Below are positions 37,993 to 47,625 of a stretch of 64,000 bases of DNA, in pieces. The notes beneath the pieces are model-generated. The model saw only the letters and a program-made list of their open reading frames with translations. It did no database searches and had not been told where the DNA came from. Every line of letters starts with the position of its first letter. The first letter of the stretch is position 1. This DNA is from Agarivorans sp. TSD2052 (GTDB lineage: Bacteria; Pseudomonadota; Gammaproteobacteria; Enterobacterales; Celerinatantimonadaceae). The DNA lies in assembly GCF_023238625.1 (NCBI RefSeq), contig NZ_CP096670.1, positions 2,469,501 to 2,533,500 on the forward strand, read 5' to 3'. Position numbers and translations under genes: made by a program.

Positions 37993-38496
37993 ATGCCAAA
38001 AAAGACCATACAACGATTTATTCCCAAAACTGAAGACTTAAAGGCTCATAAGCATTTAAAGTTTTTTGGTGATTGGTTGCACAATCCTAACCTGTGGCAT
38101 CTTAACCGACGCTCAGCTGCGGGTGCCTTTGCTATAGGTTTATTTGTTGCCTTTATCCCCTTGCCTTCACAAATGATCATTGCCGCCGCATTGGCCATTC
38201 TGTTTCGCGTTAATTTACCTTTATCTGTCGCGCTAGTATGGATCTCGAATCCATTTACGATCCCACCAATATTCTATTTTTGTTACTTTGTGGGAACCAA
38301 GTTATTAAGCCAACCTTTGGCGGATTATCACTTAGAGTTATCTTGGGAGGGGTTAGAGCATTTAATCGCAACGATTGGCCCAGCCTTTTTGCTAGGCAGC
38401 CTTGTGTGTGGGGTATTCTTTTCAGCAGTAGGATATTTTGCCATTAATGCTTTATGGCGTTACTCGGTTAGACGCCGTTACAGAAAACGTCGCTAA
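37993..38496 (+). CDS. DUF2062 family membrane protein
   Basis: The 167-residue protein has a basic N-terminus, the conserved LNRRSAAGAFAIGLFVAFIPLPSQ segment (residues 38-61) and ISNPFTIPPIFYFCYFVG near 88, and three to four membrane helices, which identify DUF2062. The tail is strongly basic (RRRYRKRR). Function unknown. It starts only 35 bases from the comEC start on the opposite strand. Confidence 0.85.
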   Translation: MPKKTIQRFIPKTEDLKAHKHLKFFGDWLHNPNLWHLNRRSAAGAFAIGLFVAFIPLPSQMIIAAALAILFRVNLPLSVALVWISNPFTIPPIFYFCYFVGTKLLSQPLADYHLELSWEGLEHLIATIGPAFLLGSLVCGVFFSAVGYFAINALWRYSVRRRYRKRR

Positions 38497-38546
38497 GCAA
38501 CAATAGCGGCTTACTCGGCATTTTACTTTGACTTGGCTAGTTCTGA

Positions 38547-38581
38547 TTAAGCTTGATGGTCATCCTTTCCACCAAGCTTAA
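38547..38581. repeat. Inverted repeat between convergent DUF2062 and lolE genes
   Basis: TTAAGCTTG (38547-38555) and CAAGCTTAA (38573-38581) are exact complements, extended inward by TGG/CCA after one mismatch. It is probably a shared transcript end, but lacks a long T-run. Confidence 0.5.
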
Positions 38582-38606
38582 ACTTCACTTCCATAAATCA
38601 ATTAGA

Positions 38607-39845
38607 TCAACCTAATTCTTGAGCAGGTTTAACTCGAGTGGCTTGCCACGCTGGCCAAATCGTTGCTAGCATACTTAACGCAAACGCCGCAGATACCACC
38701 ACAGCAACATCTGTCCACAATAATCTAACCGGTAGAAAATCGATGAAATATATGTCAGCCGAAAGTATGGTATGGCCAAGCATTGTTTCTACCAAGGCCA
38801 CCAATTTAGGTAAGCCAAAGCACCCTAATACACCAATTACCGCTCCCCAAAAACAGCCCAAAACACCGTTGTAAGAACCATACACAATAAATGTTCTTAG
38901 CAAGCTACTATCAGTAGCGCCCATGGTTTTAAGAATAGCCAAATCGCCACGTTTCTCGCTGACGGCGAGGATTAGCGTAGACACAATGTTAAAACTAGCA
39001 ACCGCGACTATTAGTAGCATAATGGCATACATGATGGTGCGGACTAACTGAATATCTTGATACAAATAACCATGCTGGCGGATCCAGCTTTTTATGTATA
39101 CCAGTTGGGGGAACGATTTAGCTACAGACCGAACCACTTTGTCTGCATCTAAAGGGTCGGAGACTCTCAAGCTAATACCCGAGACACCATCTTGCCACTG
39201 CATCAGGTTTTGAGCATAGCGCAAATTAATAAAGGCGAGCTGGTTATCTAATTGCCCGCCAGCTTTCATTAATCCCACTACTTTTACCCGGATCCGCTGT
39301 GGCGAACTAAGCTTACTGTGCTGACCTGGTTTAGGCAGCAATAAGGTCACTTGTTCACCCACTTCAACATCTAATAACGCCGCAATGCCCGCCCCTAAGA
39401 TAAGTTGTGGCTTAACATCGCTCAACGCCTGCCAAGCATCATCCCCCACATACTGATGTAAATGGGTGACAGACTTTTCAAGACTCGGATCAATACCCTT
39501 CAGGGAGAGTGCTTTCATCACTTTGCCTTTTTGAACTAAGGCACTAAAGCTTATATAGGGGGCTGCTCCTAATACTTGCGTGTGTTCACGCGCATTGCCG
39601 AGTAATTGCTCATGGTTCGCTAAAGGAGGGTTTACAGCTTCCAGTTCACCGTGACTAACAATCGCTAAAAAACGGTCACGTAACTCTCGCTCAAAGCCAT
39701 TCATCACTGATAAACCAATAATGAGTACGGCGACTCCCAGCACAATGCCAATGGTGGAAGACGCAGAGATGAACGAGATGAAGCCATTGCTATTTTTAGC
39801 GCGGTGGTAGCGTAAACCGATAAAAACAGATAAAGGCAAGCGCAT
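38607..39845 (-). CDS. lolE: LolE, lipoprotein-releasing system permease
   Basis: The 412-residue inner-membrane subunit of the LolCDE ATPase extracts outer-membrane lipoproteins for LolA. One N-terminal helix, a periplasmic domain (about 45-270) and three C-terminal helices (FtsX domain) are visible. The N-terminal FIGLRYHRAKNSNGFISFIS and the KRGDLAILKTMGA motif near 305 are typical. It starts one base before the end of lolD, and is the last gene in lolCDE. Confidence 0.93.
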   Translation of the reverse strand: MRLPLSVFIGLRYHRAKNSNGFISFISASSTIGIVLGVAVLIIGLSVMNGFERELRDRFLAIVSHGELEAVNPPLANHEQLLGNAREHTQVLGAAPYISFSALVQKGKVMKALSLKGIDPSLEKSVTHLHQYVGDDAWQALSDVKPQLILGAGIAALLDVEVGEQVTLLLPKPGQHSKLSSPQRIRVKVVGLMKAGGQLDNQLAFINLRYAQNLMQWQDGVSGISLRVSDPLDADKVVRSVAKSFPQLVYIKSWIRQHGYLYQDIQLVRTIMYAIMLLIVAVASFNIVSTLILAVSEKRGDLAILKTMGATDSSLLRTFIVYGSYNGVLGCFWGAVIGVLGCFGLPKLVALVETMLGHTILSADIYFIDFLPVRLLWTDVAVVVSAAFALSMLATIWPAWQATRVKPAQELG

Positions 39846-39846
39846 T

Positions 39847-40545
39847 TTATTGGCCCTTCGTTACAAAATTACCGTCTTGCATATAAGCTTGGCGACCAAA
39901 CTTGGCGGCTAACGCCAAATCGTGAGTAACGACCACGAAAGCAGTATTTAAATCACGGTTCAATTCCAAAATCAGTTGATAAATCGACTCCGTACTATGG
40001 CTATCTAAGTTTCCGGTCGGTTCGTCTGCCAATACCAAACTAGGCTGATTAACCAAGGCGCGTGCAATCGCTGTGCGTTGGCGCTCTCCACCTGATAGCT
40101 CTGCCGGACGATGTTTTAAACGATGCCCCAAACCTACTCGCTCTAATAAACGTTGCGCTTTCGCCATTGCATTTTTTTTAGACTCACCGGCAATAAGCAG
40201 CGGCATAGCAACATTCTCAATCGCTGAGAATTCACCGAGTAAATGATGAAACTGATAGATAAAACCTAATTTTTGGTTACGTAGCTGAGCCAACTCTTTA
40301 CTGCTTAAACCATCAATTCGCTGGTCCTCAATGGTCACCTCACCTTGGTTGGCTTCATCTAATCCACCAAGAATGTGCAATAAAGTACTTTTACCTGAAC
40401 CAGAGCTACCAACAATGGCAACGGCCTCCCCGGGATAGACAGCAAAATCTACGCCATGCAGTACTTCTGTAAATTGATTTCCATCTTGATAGGTTTTACA
40501 AATATTTTTTGCCACTAAAACAGGCTGAGCATTTAACTCACTCAT
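39847..40545 (-). CDS. lolD: LolD, lipoprotein-releasing system ATPase
   Basis: ABC ATPase of 232 residues (E. coli 233). Walker [10 protein letters not shown] near residue 43, [13 protein letters not shown]-loop near 95, signature LSGGERQR near 149, Walker [13 protein letters not shown] near 168. The frame is open to 40608, but ATG 40545 starts the family N-terminus and overlaps the lolC stop by eight bases (ATGAGTGA). Confidence 0.96.
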   Translation of the reverse strand: MSELNAQPVLVAKNICKTYQDGNQFTEVLHGVDFAVYPGEAVAIVGSSGSGKSTLLHILGGLDEANQGEVTIEDQRIDGLSSKELAQLRNQKLGFIYQFHHLLGEFSAIENVAMPLLIAGESKKNAMAKAQRLLERVGLGHRLKHRPAELSGGERQRTAIARALVNQPSLVLADEPTGNLDSHSTESIYQLILELNRDLNTAFVVVTHDLALAAKFGRQAYMQDGNFVTKGQ

Positions 40546-41722
40546 AACGAAGTGCCTCTGCGGGATGAATTTTGCTGGCTTGCCAAGCGGGATAAATAGT
40601 AGCAACAATGCTTAACAACATGGCTGCTACCGTGATAAAAACAATCTGATCGCTTCGCTGTAAAACCGGTAAGCCAGAGCCACCCAGATTAGCCGCGAAG
40701 TTCAAGCCTAAGCCCGACATTACCATGTTGATATTATTGCTAAGCCACCAACCACTTAAGGCCCCGACGGCGGCGCCAATACAGCCGCTCCAAGCACCTT
40801 GCATTACAAACACCATGACCACTTTGTCTCGCGATAAACCCAAGGTTTGTAAAATTGCCACATCGGCGCGCTTTTCACCTACCATCATTACAAGGCTACT
40901 GAGAATATTGAAGGCCGCTACCGCTATAATGAGGCAAAATAACATGCCCATCATATTCTTTTCCATTTTTACTGCGGCAAATAATTCACCATAAAAACTA
41001 CGCCAATCTTGAAATTCAAAAGCTTGTTGCTCTAACTGCTCAGCGATGGTTTCTATTTGAAATGGGTCATCGAGAAAAATACGTTGCTGGCTAATATCTT
41101 TAAGTGAAGTGCGTAACAAACGGGCACTATCGTCAATGTTCACTAAGATAAACTGCTTATCAACTTCTGCTGCAAACTCAAAAATGCCTGATACAACAAA
41201 GTTTCGTTGTGAGGGCATTTCACCAATAGGTGTATATACCAAGCGCTCAGTGGCTAATAAGCGGATCGTGTCCCCTAGCCTTACGCCAAGCGCATTAGCG
41301 ACTCCAATGCCAATAACCACATTATATGAACCAGAAGTTAGGCTATCTAAATCGCCTATTAACATTTTCTTGCGTAATAGCTCGGCATCGACTTGCAGCT
41401 TCACATCGATACCTTGCATCATCGCTGCGTGTAAGTTGTTAGGGCTCTGTAATACGACTTCACTGAGCACCAGAGGGGATTGCTCAAAACCGGATAGCGA
41501 CGACGGTAATAATTGCTGTTCCGAAAAGGTAAGGTGGGGCACCAAATTCAAAATTCGTTGTTTTAATTGATTCTCGAAACCATTCATTACCGAGATAACA
41601 GTAATTAACGACGCCACCCCCAGAGTGATCCCTAACGTAGAGAACCAACTTACAAAAGAAGCAAAGCGCTGCTGTTTGGCTCCTCGAGAGAACCGCCATG
41701 CTATAAAGCCAATCAATTTCAT
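40538..41722 (-). CDS. lolC: LolC, lipoprotein-releasing system permease
   Basis: The 394-residue partner of LolE has the same topology: a helix near 22-45, a periplasmic domain and three C-terminal helices. The starting segment [20 protein letters not shown] and [18 protein letters not shown] near 290 match LolC/E family members. First gene of lolCDE; the assignment as LolC rather than LolE rests on position and on the ALRYE end. Confidence 0.9.
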   Translation of the reverse strand: MKLIGFIAWRFSRGAKQQRFASFVSWFSTLGITLGVASLITVISVMNGFENQLKQRILNLVPHLTFSEQQLLPSSLSGFEQSPLVLSEVVLQSPNNLHAAMMQGIDVKLQVDAELLRKKMLIGDLDSLTSGSYNVVIGIGVANALGVRLGDTIRLLATERLVYTPIGEMPSQRNFVVSGIFEFAAEVDKQFILVNIDDSARLLRTSLKDISQQRIFLDDPFQIETIAEQLEQQAFEFQDWRSFYGELFAAVKMEKNMMGMLFCLIIAVAAFNILSSLVMMVGEKRADVAILQTLGLSRDKVVMVFVMQGAWSGCIGAAVGALSGWWLSNNINMVMSGLGLNFAANLGGSGLPVLQRSDQIVFITVAAMLLSIVATIYPAWQASKIHPAEALRYE

Positions 41723-41934
41723 CTAGGCTAAGTTCATCCATAGGCATAAAAATCGGGCTAATCATACCGTGCGTACCATCACCCAACAAGAGAGAGACCA
41801 GTGTTAATCACATAAAAAACAAAGATATTCAGTTTATTTGCAATCCTCTACACAACTTGTTGTAATTTCGCCTTCAACTACGCTTAACAGCATGGTCTAT
41901 TTGATTACTCGCCGCGCGGCGCTTGTAGGGAAGT

Positions 41935-42516
41935 ATGCAAGAACAACAGTATTTTAGTGTCACCCATAAGTTAAATGTCAATTTGGAATTAGTTACAGAA
42001 ACTGCTCTGCCTCAATCAGTCGCACAATTTGAAGCCACCATTCCTGAGCCATTTATCTTAGCGAACCCAGGGCAACACCAATCTTTATTAAGCCTACGCG
42101 CCATCAAGCAACTGGGCGAGGCAGGAGAACAATTACTGGCTTACCTGCAAGCACAAGAGCAGAAGCTTAATCGAGTATTAAGTTATGTATTGGTGCAACA
42201 AGATAGCCATGAACATCGTACCTTGAGCCACCAATTCGGCGGCTCAGAAATTCACTGTTTCTGGAAACAGGCCTTACCTCAAGGTCAGCTGGTAAAACTA
42301 AAAATATTTATCCCTGAAGAATCAACAGCCGTGTTTTGTTATGGTGAAGTAAAACAAAGTACGCCGATTGCCCATCGCAGTGAGCACTTGCTAGAAATAA
42401 GCTATAAATGGATCCGTGATGAAGATGTCGAAGCCCTTGTTAGGGCAAGCTTGCACGTACAAAGCCAACAATTAAAAGCACGAGCCGATGCTCGCCAGCA
42501 AGCCGAACAGGATTAA
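41935..42516 (+). CDS. PilZ domain-containing protein upstream of mfd
   Basis: A 193-residue cytoplasmic protein. The region SHQFGGSEIHCFWKQALPQGQLVKLKIFIP (residues 100-128) and the following beta strands fit a PilZ-like fold, but the c-di-GMP binding R-x-x-x-R and D/N-x-S-x-x-G motifs are not intact, so binding is doubtful. AGGGA precedes ATG by two bases. It ends seven bases before the mfd start and is likely co-transcribed. Homologues upstream of mfd are, as I recall, common in Vibrio and Shewanella; function not established. Confidence 0.65.
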   Translation: MQEQQYFSVTHKLNVNLELVTETALPQSVAQFEATIPEPFILANPGQHQSLLSLRAIKQLGEAGEQLLAYLQAQEQKLNRVLSYVLVQQDSHEHRTLSHQFGGSEIHCFWKQALPQGQLVKLKIFIPEESTAVFCYGEVKQSTPIAHRSEHLLEISYKWIRDEDVEALVRASLHVQSQQLKARADARQQAEQD

Positions 42517-42523
42517 GACCACA

Positions 42524-45500
42524 GTGTTACTAAATTTACCTCTTCCTGACGTTACAGGCGATAAAAAACAAGTTAGCAACTTGCCCGGCAGTGCCTTGGC
42601 GTTTGTGATACTCGAATACATTAACCGTATTAACGGCCCGTTAGTCATTCTCACCGAAGATACTCGCAGCGCGTTACAGATTGAAAGGGAAGTCAACGGT
42701 TTAAAACCGACTCGTACACTGCACTTACTCCCCGATTGGGAGACCCTGCCCTACGATACCTTTTCACCACACCAAGACATTGTTTCGCAGCGAATCTTAA
42801 GCCTCAACCAACTAAGCCAAGATCAGCAAAGTGTCGTAATAGCCCCTATTGCTACTTGGCTACAACGCTGTGCTCCGGCTGAGTACATTGCCAAACATAG
42901 TTTGCAATTGAAGGTCGGTCAGTCGTTAAAACTCAATGCTTTTAAAGAGCGACTTGTGAGCGCCGGATATCAACATGTAGACCAAGTCATGGAGCATGGA
43001 GAGTTTGCACTGCGCGGCAGTTTATTAGATCTTTTTCCCATGGGAAGTTTGCAGCCGTTTCGCTTAGACTTTTTCGACGATGAGCTAGACAGTATTCGCG
43101 AGTTTGATCCCGATACTCAGCGTAGCGCTGAGCAACGAACAAGTATCACTTTACTGCCTGCTCATGAATTTCCAAGCGATCCAAACGGTATCGAAACTTT
43201 TCGCCAACAATGGCGCGACCGCTTTGAACCAAGCCGTGAAGCAGAGTCTATTTACCAGCAGGTGTCTAAAGGTATTATGCCGGCAGGCATCGAATACTAC
43301 CTGCCGTTGTTTCATCACCATACCGAAAGCCTGACTGACCAACTAGCAGCTGAAACGGTGGTGCTAAAAATTGGCGATTTGGAACAAGCGGGCAAACAAT
43401 TCTGGCATGAACTCGGCGAGCGTTATGAAAACCGCCGTTACGATCGAGCTCGCCCCATTTTACCACCTGATGAACTTTATCTGAGCGTTGAACAATGCTT
43501 TAAAGAACTCAAACCCTACTCTGCTATAAAGCTGAACAAAGGCCCAGACCGGAACGGTAAAGGTAAGTTGAATTTAGCCGCTCATGCGCTACCCGATTTA
43601 AGTGTAAACCATCGTTTGAACCTGCCCTTACAAGCGTTAAGCCATTATCTCGAGCACCACCCAAAACCCAAAACATGTTTTATCGCCGAAACAGAAGGTA
43701 GACGAGAAGCGCTAAAAAACTTACTTAGCCCTCTCAAATTAACGCTTAAAAATCATGACAGTGTGTTCCACTTTGTAGCAAGTAAAGACACCTTAGCTAT
43801 CGTCGTTGCGCCGGTCGAAAACGGCTTCGAACTTAACGACCCAGACGTACAATTAATTACCGAAACGGATTTGTTAGGCGATAAGGTACGCGCCAAACAA
43901 CGCAAAGCGTCCAATAAAACGCTTAATCCAGATGTATTAATTCGCAATCTAGCAGAATTGAGCATAGGTCAACCGGTTGTGCATATTGAGCACGGTGTCG
44001 GCCGCTACCAAGGTTTAACCAGTTTTGAAAATGGCGGCATAAAAACTGAATTTCTCAGCCTCGAATATGCCAATCAAGCCAAGTTATACGTGCCGGTAAA
44101 CGCGTTACATTTTATTAGTCGCTATTCTGGTAGCAACGATGATACAGCCCCATTACATAAGCTGGGTAATGATCAATGGCAGAAAGCTAAACAGAAAGCA
44201 GCAGAAAAGATTCGAGACGTTGCCGCCGAATTATTAGAAGTTTATGCCAAACGAGCAGCCAAACCCGGTTTTGGTTATGACATAGACGAAGCGGCCTATC
44301 AGCAGTTTTCTGCCGATTTCCCATTTGAAGAAACCGACGATCAAGAACAAGCCATTACGGCTATGTTGAGCGATATGCAAACACCTAACGCCATGGACCG
44401 CCTAGTATGTGGTGACGTAGGCTTTGGTAAAACTGAAGTCGCTATGCGGGCTGCCTTTGTGGCGGTGAATAGCGGTAAGCAAGTCGCGGTATTAGTGCCC
44501 ACAACCCTACTTGCACAACAGCATTTAGATAACTTTAGCGATCGCTTCGCTAATTGGCCGATTGAAGTCGCCTCACTATCCCGCTTTAAAACCACTAAAG
44601 AACAAAACCAAGTCCTTAAAAATCTTGCCGAAGGTAAGGTGGATATAGTGATAGGTACTCATAAGTTGCTGAGTAAAGACGTTAAATTTGCAGATTTAGG
44701 CTTACTGGTCATCGACGAAGAACACCGTTTTGGGGTGAGGCAAAAAGAACAAATTAAAGCAATGCGCGCCAACGTCGATATTCTAACCTTGACCGCTACG
44801 CCCATACCTAGAACCTTAAATATGGCGATGAGTGGCATGCGCGACTTATCAATAATCGCCACCCCGCCAGCCAAGCGCTTAGCGGTAAAAACCTTCGTAC
44901 GTCAGCATGATCCAGCTTTAATTAAAGAAGCCATTAGCCGTGAAGTAATGCGCGGTGGCCAAGTCTACTTCCTCCACAATAAAGTCGATACCATCGACCG
45001 AGTCGCTCAAGAACTGCGAGAATGGTTACCTCAAGCGCGCATTACCGTTGCCCATGGTCAAATGCGAGAGCGCGAGCTTGAACGCATCATGGGAGACTTT
45101 CACCACCAACGTTTCAATGTTTTAGTCTGTACCACGATCATTGAAACAGGGATTGATATCCCTAGCGCCAATACCATTATCATTAACCGCGCTGATAACT
45201 TTGGCTTAGCCCAACTACACCAACTGCGTGGCCGTGTAGGCCGTTCGCACCACCAAGCTTATGCCTACTTATTAACTCCTCCACCTAAATTGATCACTAA
45301 AGACGCGGTAAAGCGTTTAGATGCGATTGCGCAACTGGAAGACTTAGGTGCTGGCTTTACTTTAGCCACTCACGACTTGGAAATTCGTGGCGCTGGTGAG
45401 TTGCTTGGTGACGATCAAAGTGGCCAAATTGAGGCGGTAGGCTTCACTCTCTACATGGAAATGCTCGATCGCGCTGTCACAGCATTAAAAAATGGCCAAG

Positions 45501-45979
45501 ACCTAAACTGGGATCTGAGCCAAAGCGAGCAATGTGAAATTGAGCTTAGAGTGCCAGCACTGCTGCCCGACGACTACATTTTCGATGTTACCACGCGCCT
45601 AACCATGTACAAACGAATCGCTAACTGCAACGACGAACCAGAAATGCGTGAGTTACAAGTAGAGTTAATCGACCGCTTTGGGTTGTTACCCGAGCCCGCC
45701 AAAAACCTCTTTAATGTCCAAAAGCTGAGAATAATGGCAGATAATATTGGAATTAAGCGAGTGGAGGCAGGGCCCAAAGGCGGTGTAGTAGAATTTGCTG
45801 AATCAACAAAAGTTAATGCCGCTTTTTTAGTAAGCCTGTTACAATCCCAACCAGCCATTTATAGAATGGAAGGCGCTAATAAGCTGAAATTTGCTGTACC
45901 CAGCGAAGGACCAGAATCACGCCTATCTTTAATTCAATCATTATTGGAGCAATTTACTGCCAATGCGACTGACTCTTAA
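42524..45979 (+). CDS. mfd: Mfd, transcription-repair coupling factor
   Basis: The 1151-residue SF2 translocase removes RNA polymerase stalled at lesions and recruits UvrA. UvrB-like region (DWETLPYDTFSPHQDI near 80), RNA polymerase-interaction domain (VHIEHGVGRYQG near 490), helicase Walker A GDVGFGKTEVAMR near 630, DEEH box near 730, and RecG-like TRG motif region (TTIIETGIDIPSANT near 870) appear in order. The frame is open from ATG 42488, inside the previous gene; GTG 42524 follows its stop and gives a length close to E. coli (1148). Confidence 0.95.
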   Translation: MLLNLPLPDVTGDKKQVSNLPGSALAFVILEYINRINGPLVILTEDTRSALQIEREVNGLKPTRTLHLLPDWETLPYDTFSPHQDIVSQRILSLNQLSQDQQSVVIAPIATWLQRCAPAEYIAKHSLQLKVGQSLKLNAFKERLVSAGYQHVDQVMEHGEFALRGSLLDLFPMGSLQPFRLDFFDDELDSIREFDPDTQRSAEQRTSITLLPAHEFPSDPNGIETFRQQWRDRFEPSREAESIYQQVSKGIMPAGIEYYLPLFHHHTESLTDQLAAETVVLKIGDLEQAGKQFWHELGERYENRRYDRARPILPPDELYLSVEQCFKELKPYSAIKLNKGPDRNGKGKLNLAAHALPDLSVNHRLNLPLQALSHYLEHHPKPKTCFIAETEGRREALKNLLSPLKLTLKNHDSVFHFVASKDTLAIVVAPVENGFELNDPDVQLITETDLLGDKVRAKQRKASNKTLNPDVLIRNLAELSIGQPVVHIEHGVGRYQGLTSFENGGIKTEFLSLEYANQAKLYVPVNALHFISRYSGSNDDTAPLHKLGNDQWQKAKQKAAEKIRDVAAELLEVYAKRAAKPGFGYDIDEAAYQQFSADFPFEETDDQEQAITAMLSDMQTPNAMDRLVCGDVGFGKTEVAMRAAFVAVNSGKQVAVLVPTTLLAQQHLDNFSDRFANWPIEVASLSRFKTTKEQNQVLKNLAEGKVDIVIGTHKLLSKDVKFADLGLLVIDEEHRFGVRQKEQIKAMRANVDILTLTATPIPRTLNMAMSGMRDLSIIATPPAKRLAVKTFVRQHDPALIKEAISREVMRGGQVYFLHNKVDTIDRVAQELREWLPQARITVAHGQMRERELERIMGDFHHQRFNVLVCTTIIETGIDIPSANTIIINRADNFGLAQLHQLRGRVGRSHHQAYAYLLTPPPKLITKDAVKRLDAIAQLEDLGAGFTLATHDLEIRGAGELLGDDQSGQIEAVGFTLYMEMLDRAVTALKNGQDLNWDLSQSEQCEIELRVPALLPDDYIFDVTTRLTMYKRIANCNDEPEMRELQVELIDRFGLLPEPAKNLFNVQKLRIMADNIGIKRVEAGPKGGVVEFAESTKVNAAFLVSLLQSQPAIYRMEGANKLKFAVPSEGPESRLSLIQSLLEQFTANATDS

Positions 45980-47105
45980 AAACGCACTACGCTTAATCAG
46001 CTTAACCGCAATAGGTCTTACTAGTGTGCCATCTATGGCCGAACAACCTCGCTGGTTCGACATTGAAGTTATCTTCTTTAAACGCAATGTCACGGTTGAG
46101 AGTAGCCAAGAATTTTGGCCACAACCACAGCAGCTAAACGTGGCGACCAGCGCCCCCTTGTTAGCACCGCTATTTGGTTGCAACGAAGAACCATGTATCG
46201 CTCCTCGGTTTGATAAATTGCCCGTAAGCATTGATGGCCGTGGTTGGCCAATCACAGGCGCGACTCAGCGAACGATGTTAAGTGCTGCTCAATTAGAATT
46301 GAATCAAGAATTTAGCAAGCTTCAACAACATGCGGCTTTCAGCCCCTTGCTACATATCGGCTGGAGAGAAATAGTCGCGCCACGCAACCGTGCAAAACAC
46401 TATCAAGTTCAAGCGGGACAAGACTTTTCACAACGTTTTAACGAGCAAGGTCGACTCCTTGGTTCAATCAATTTTTCTGAACAAGGCATCGCCAATGACA
46501 GTGGTGACTTGGATTTGACAGCCGAGAACATTTCCTTATTTGATGAGGCTGATAGTTCCGCCAATAATTTTGGCCAAGCACCAGAACCAGCCCCTGCTAT
46601 TTGGGAGCTTGACGGTGGTATACGCGTCTATTTACAGCACTATTTGTATATAGAAACTGAATTGCTGCTAAAGCGTCCGGTGGAAATTGAAGTATTAAGC
46701 GAACATATTGAGGCTGAATCTAGCCTACCAGAAGAATTGGCACTATCACCAACAGAACAAACTGACAATGCCATAGAAGAGCCTCAAGTGGTGGTATTAG
46801 CCGCCGAACAATCGGTGACTAATGAAGGCAGCTTAATTGCCGATATAGAGACTGAAGAGCAATTGCATAGCTTTAAATTTGATCAAAAACGCCGAGTACG
46901 CTCCGGTGAAATACACTATTTTGATCATCCTTTAATGGGAATGCTAATTCAAATCCGTAAGAGCCCTGAAGCACAAACCCAACTAAATCAGTCGGCTGAT
47001 GATTTGCCGATAGCAGAGAGCGCAGAAACCACTCTTGATGCTGATGTTGCGACACAAACAAGCATCACAGAGCCGACAACCACGGTTGAAACTCCAGCAT
47101 CATAA
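45963..47105 (+). CDS. csiV: CsiV-family peptidoglycan-binding protein
   Basis: A 380-residue periplasmic protein with a signal peptide (hydrophobic LRLISLTAIGLTSVPSMA, residues 9-26). The opening of the mature part, QPRWFDIEVIFFKRN, and the later HYFDHPLMGMLIQIR segment (near 317) are the hallmarks of the CsiV family. In Vibrio cholerae CsiV binds peptidoglycan and supports LpoA/PBP1A cell-wall synthesis. The C-terminal 60 residues are a low-complexity Thr/Ala/Glu-rich tail. It overlaps the end of mfd by 17 bases, a coupling also known from Vibrio. Confidence 0.85.
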   Translation: MRLTLKNALRLISLTAIGLTSVPSMAEQPRWFDIEVIFFKRNVTVESSQEFWPQPQQLNVATSAPLLAPLFGCNEEPCIAPRFDKLPVSIDGRGWPITGATQRTMLSAAQLELNQEFSKLQQHAAFSPLLHIGWREIVAPRNRAKHYQVQAGQDFSQRFNEQGRLLGSINFSEQGIANDSGDLDLTAENISLFDEADSSANNFGQAPEPAPAIWELDGGIRVYLQHYLYIETELLLKRPVEIEVLSEHIEAESSLPEELALSPTEQTDNAIEEPQVVVLAAEQSVTNEGSLIADIETEEQLHSFKFDQKRRVRSGEIHYFDHPLMGMLIQIRKSPEAQTQLNQSADDLPIAESAETTLDADVATQTSITEPTTTVETPAS

Positions 47106-47118
47106 GCCCTTACACTTT

Positions 47119-47502
47119 ATGTTATTAGCCAACCAACCCAGCGTACTATTTGCTTGTGCGCTGTTAAGCCGCACTTGGTTATTGCTGGCGATTGCGGCAA
47201 GCTCTCGCCAGGTAGGAGACAAGATATTAGCGCTACTCTACCCCGACCACCATTGGTTTTACCTTGGTTTAGCCATGGGCGCATTGCCGCTCACTCGTCT
47301 GGTGTTCCCCAAACTCTGGCAAAAACTCTCTATAAGAGCTCAATTATGGGGTATTTTTGCTTTATTGCTGGTTGATATAGCCAGCCAAGTACAAACTCTA
47401 AACCTGAACCATTGGCGTTTCGAAGCCCTTAATGCGGTCACCCTATGGCTTAGTCTAATGATCAGTTTTATCGTATTTAAATCAGCACTAGAAAAACCAT
47501 AA
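47119..47502 (+). CDS. DUF2919-like membrane protein
   Basis: The 127-residue protein has four hydrophobic segments. The features LSRTWLLLAIAASSRQ near residue 16, LALLYPDHHWFYLGLAMGALP and the C-terminal DIASQVQTLNLNHWRFEA agree with the DUF2919 (YfeZ-like) family, though the N-terminus is shorter than E. coli YfeZ. ATG 47119 is the start that removes the csiV overlap; the frame is open to 47035. No strong ribosome site is seen, so translation may depend on csiV read-through. Role unknown. Confidence 0.6.
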   Translation: MLLANQPSVLFACALLSRTWLLLAIAASSRQVGDKILALLYPDHHWFYLGLAMGALPLTRLVFPKLWQKLSIRAQLWGIFALLLVDIASQVQTLNLNHWRFEALNAVTLWLSLMISFIVFKSALEKP

Positions 47503-47625
47503 ACGGTCTTTAGACTGCTTCGATTTAAACAGCCAACGGCGTGTATTGCTATAAGCTTAAACGCTATCTAAAACAGCTCAACCTTAACTAACGCTTAATA
47601 AGAGCAAGGCCACAAGCATATAGCA

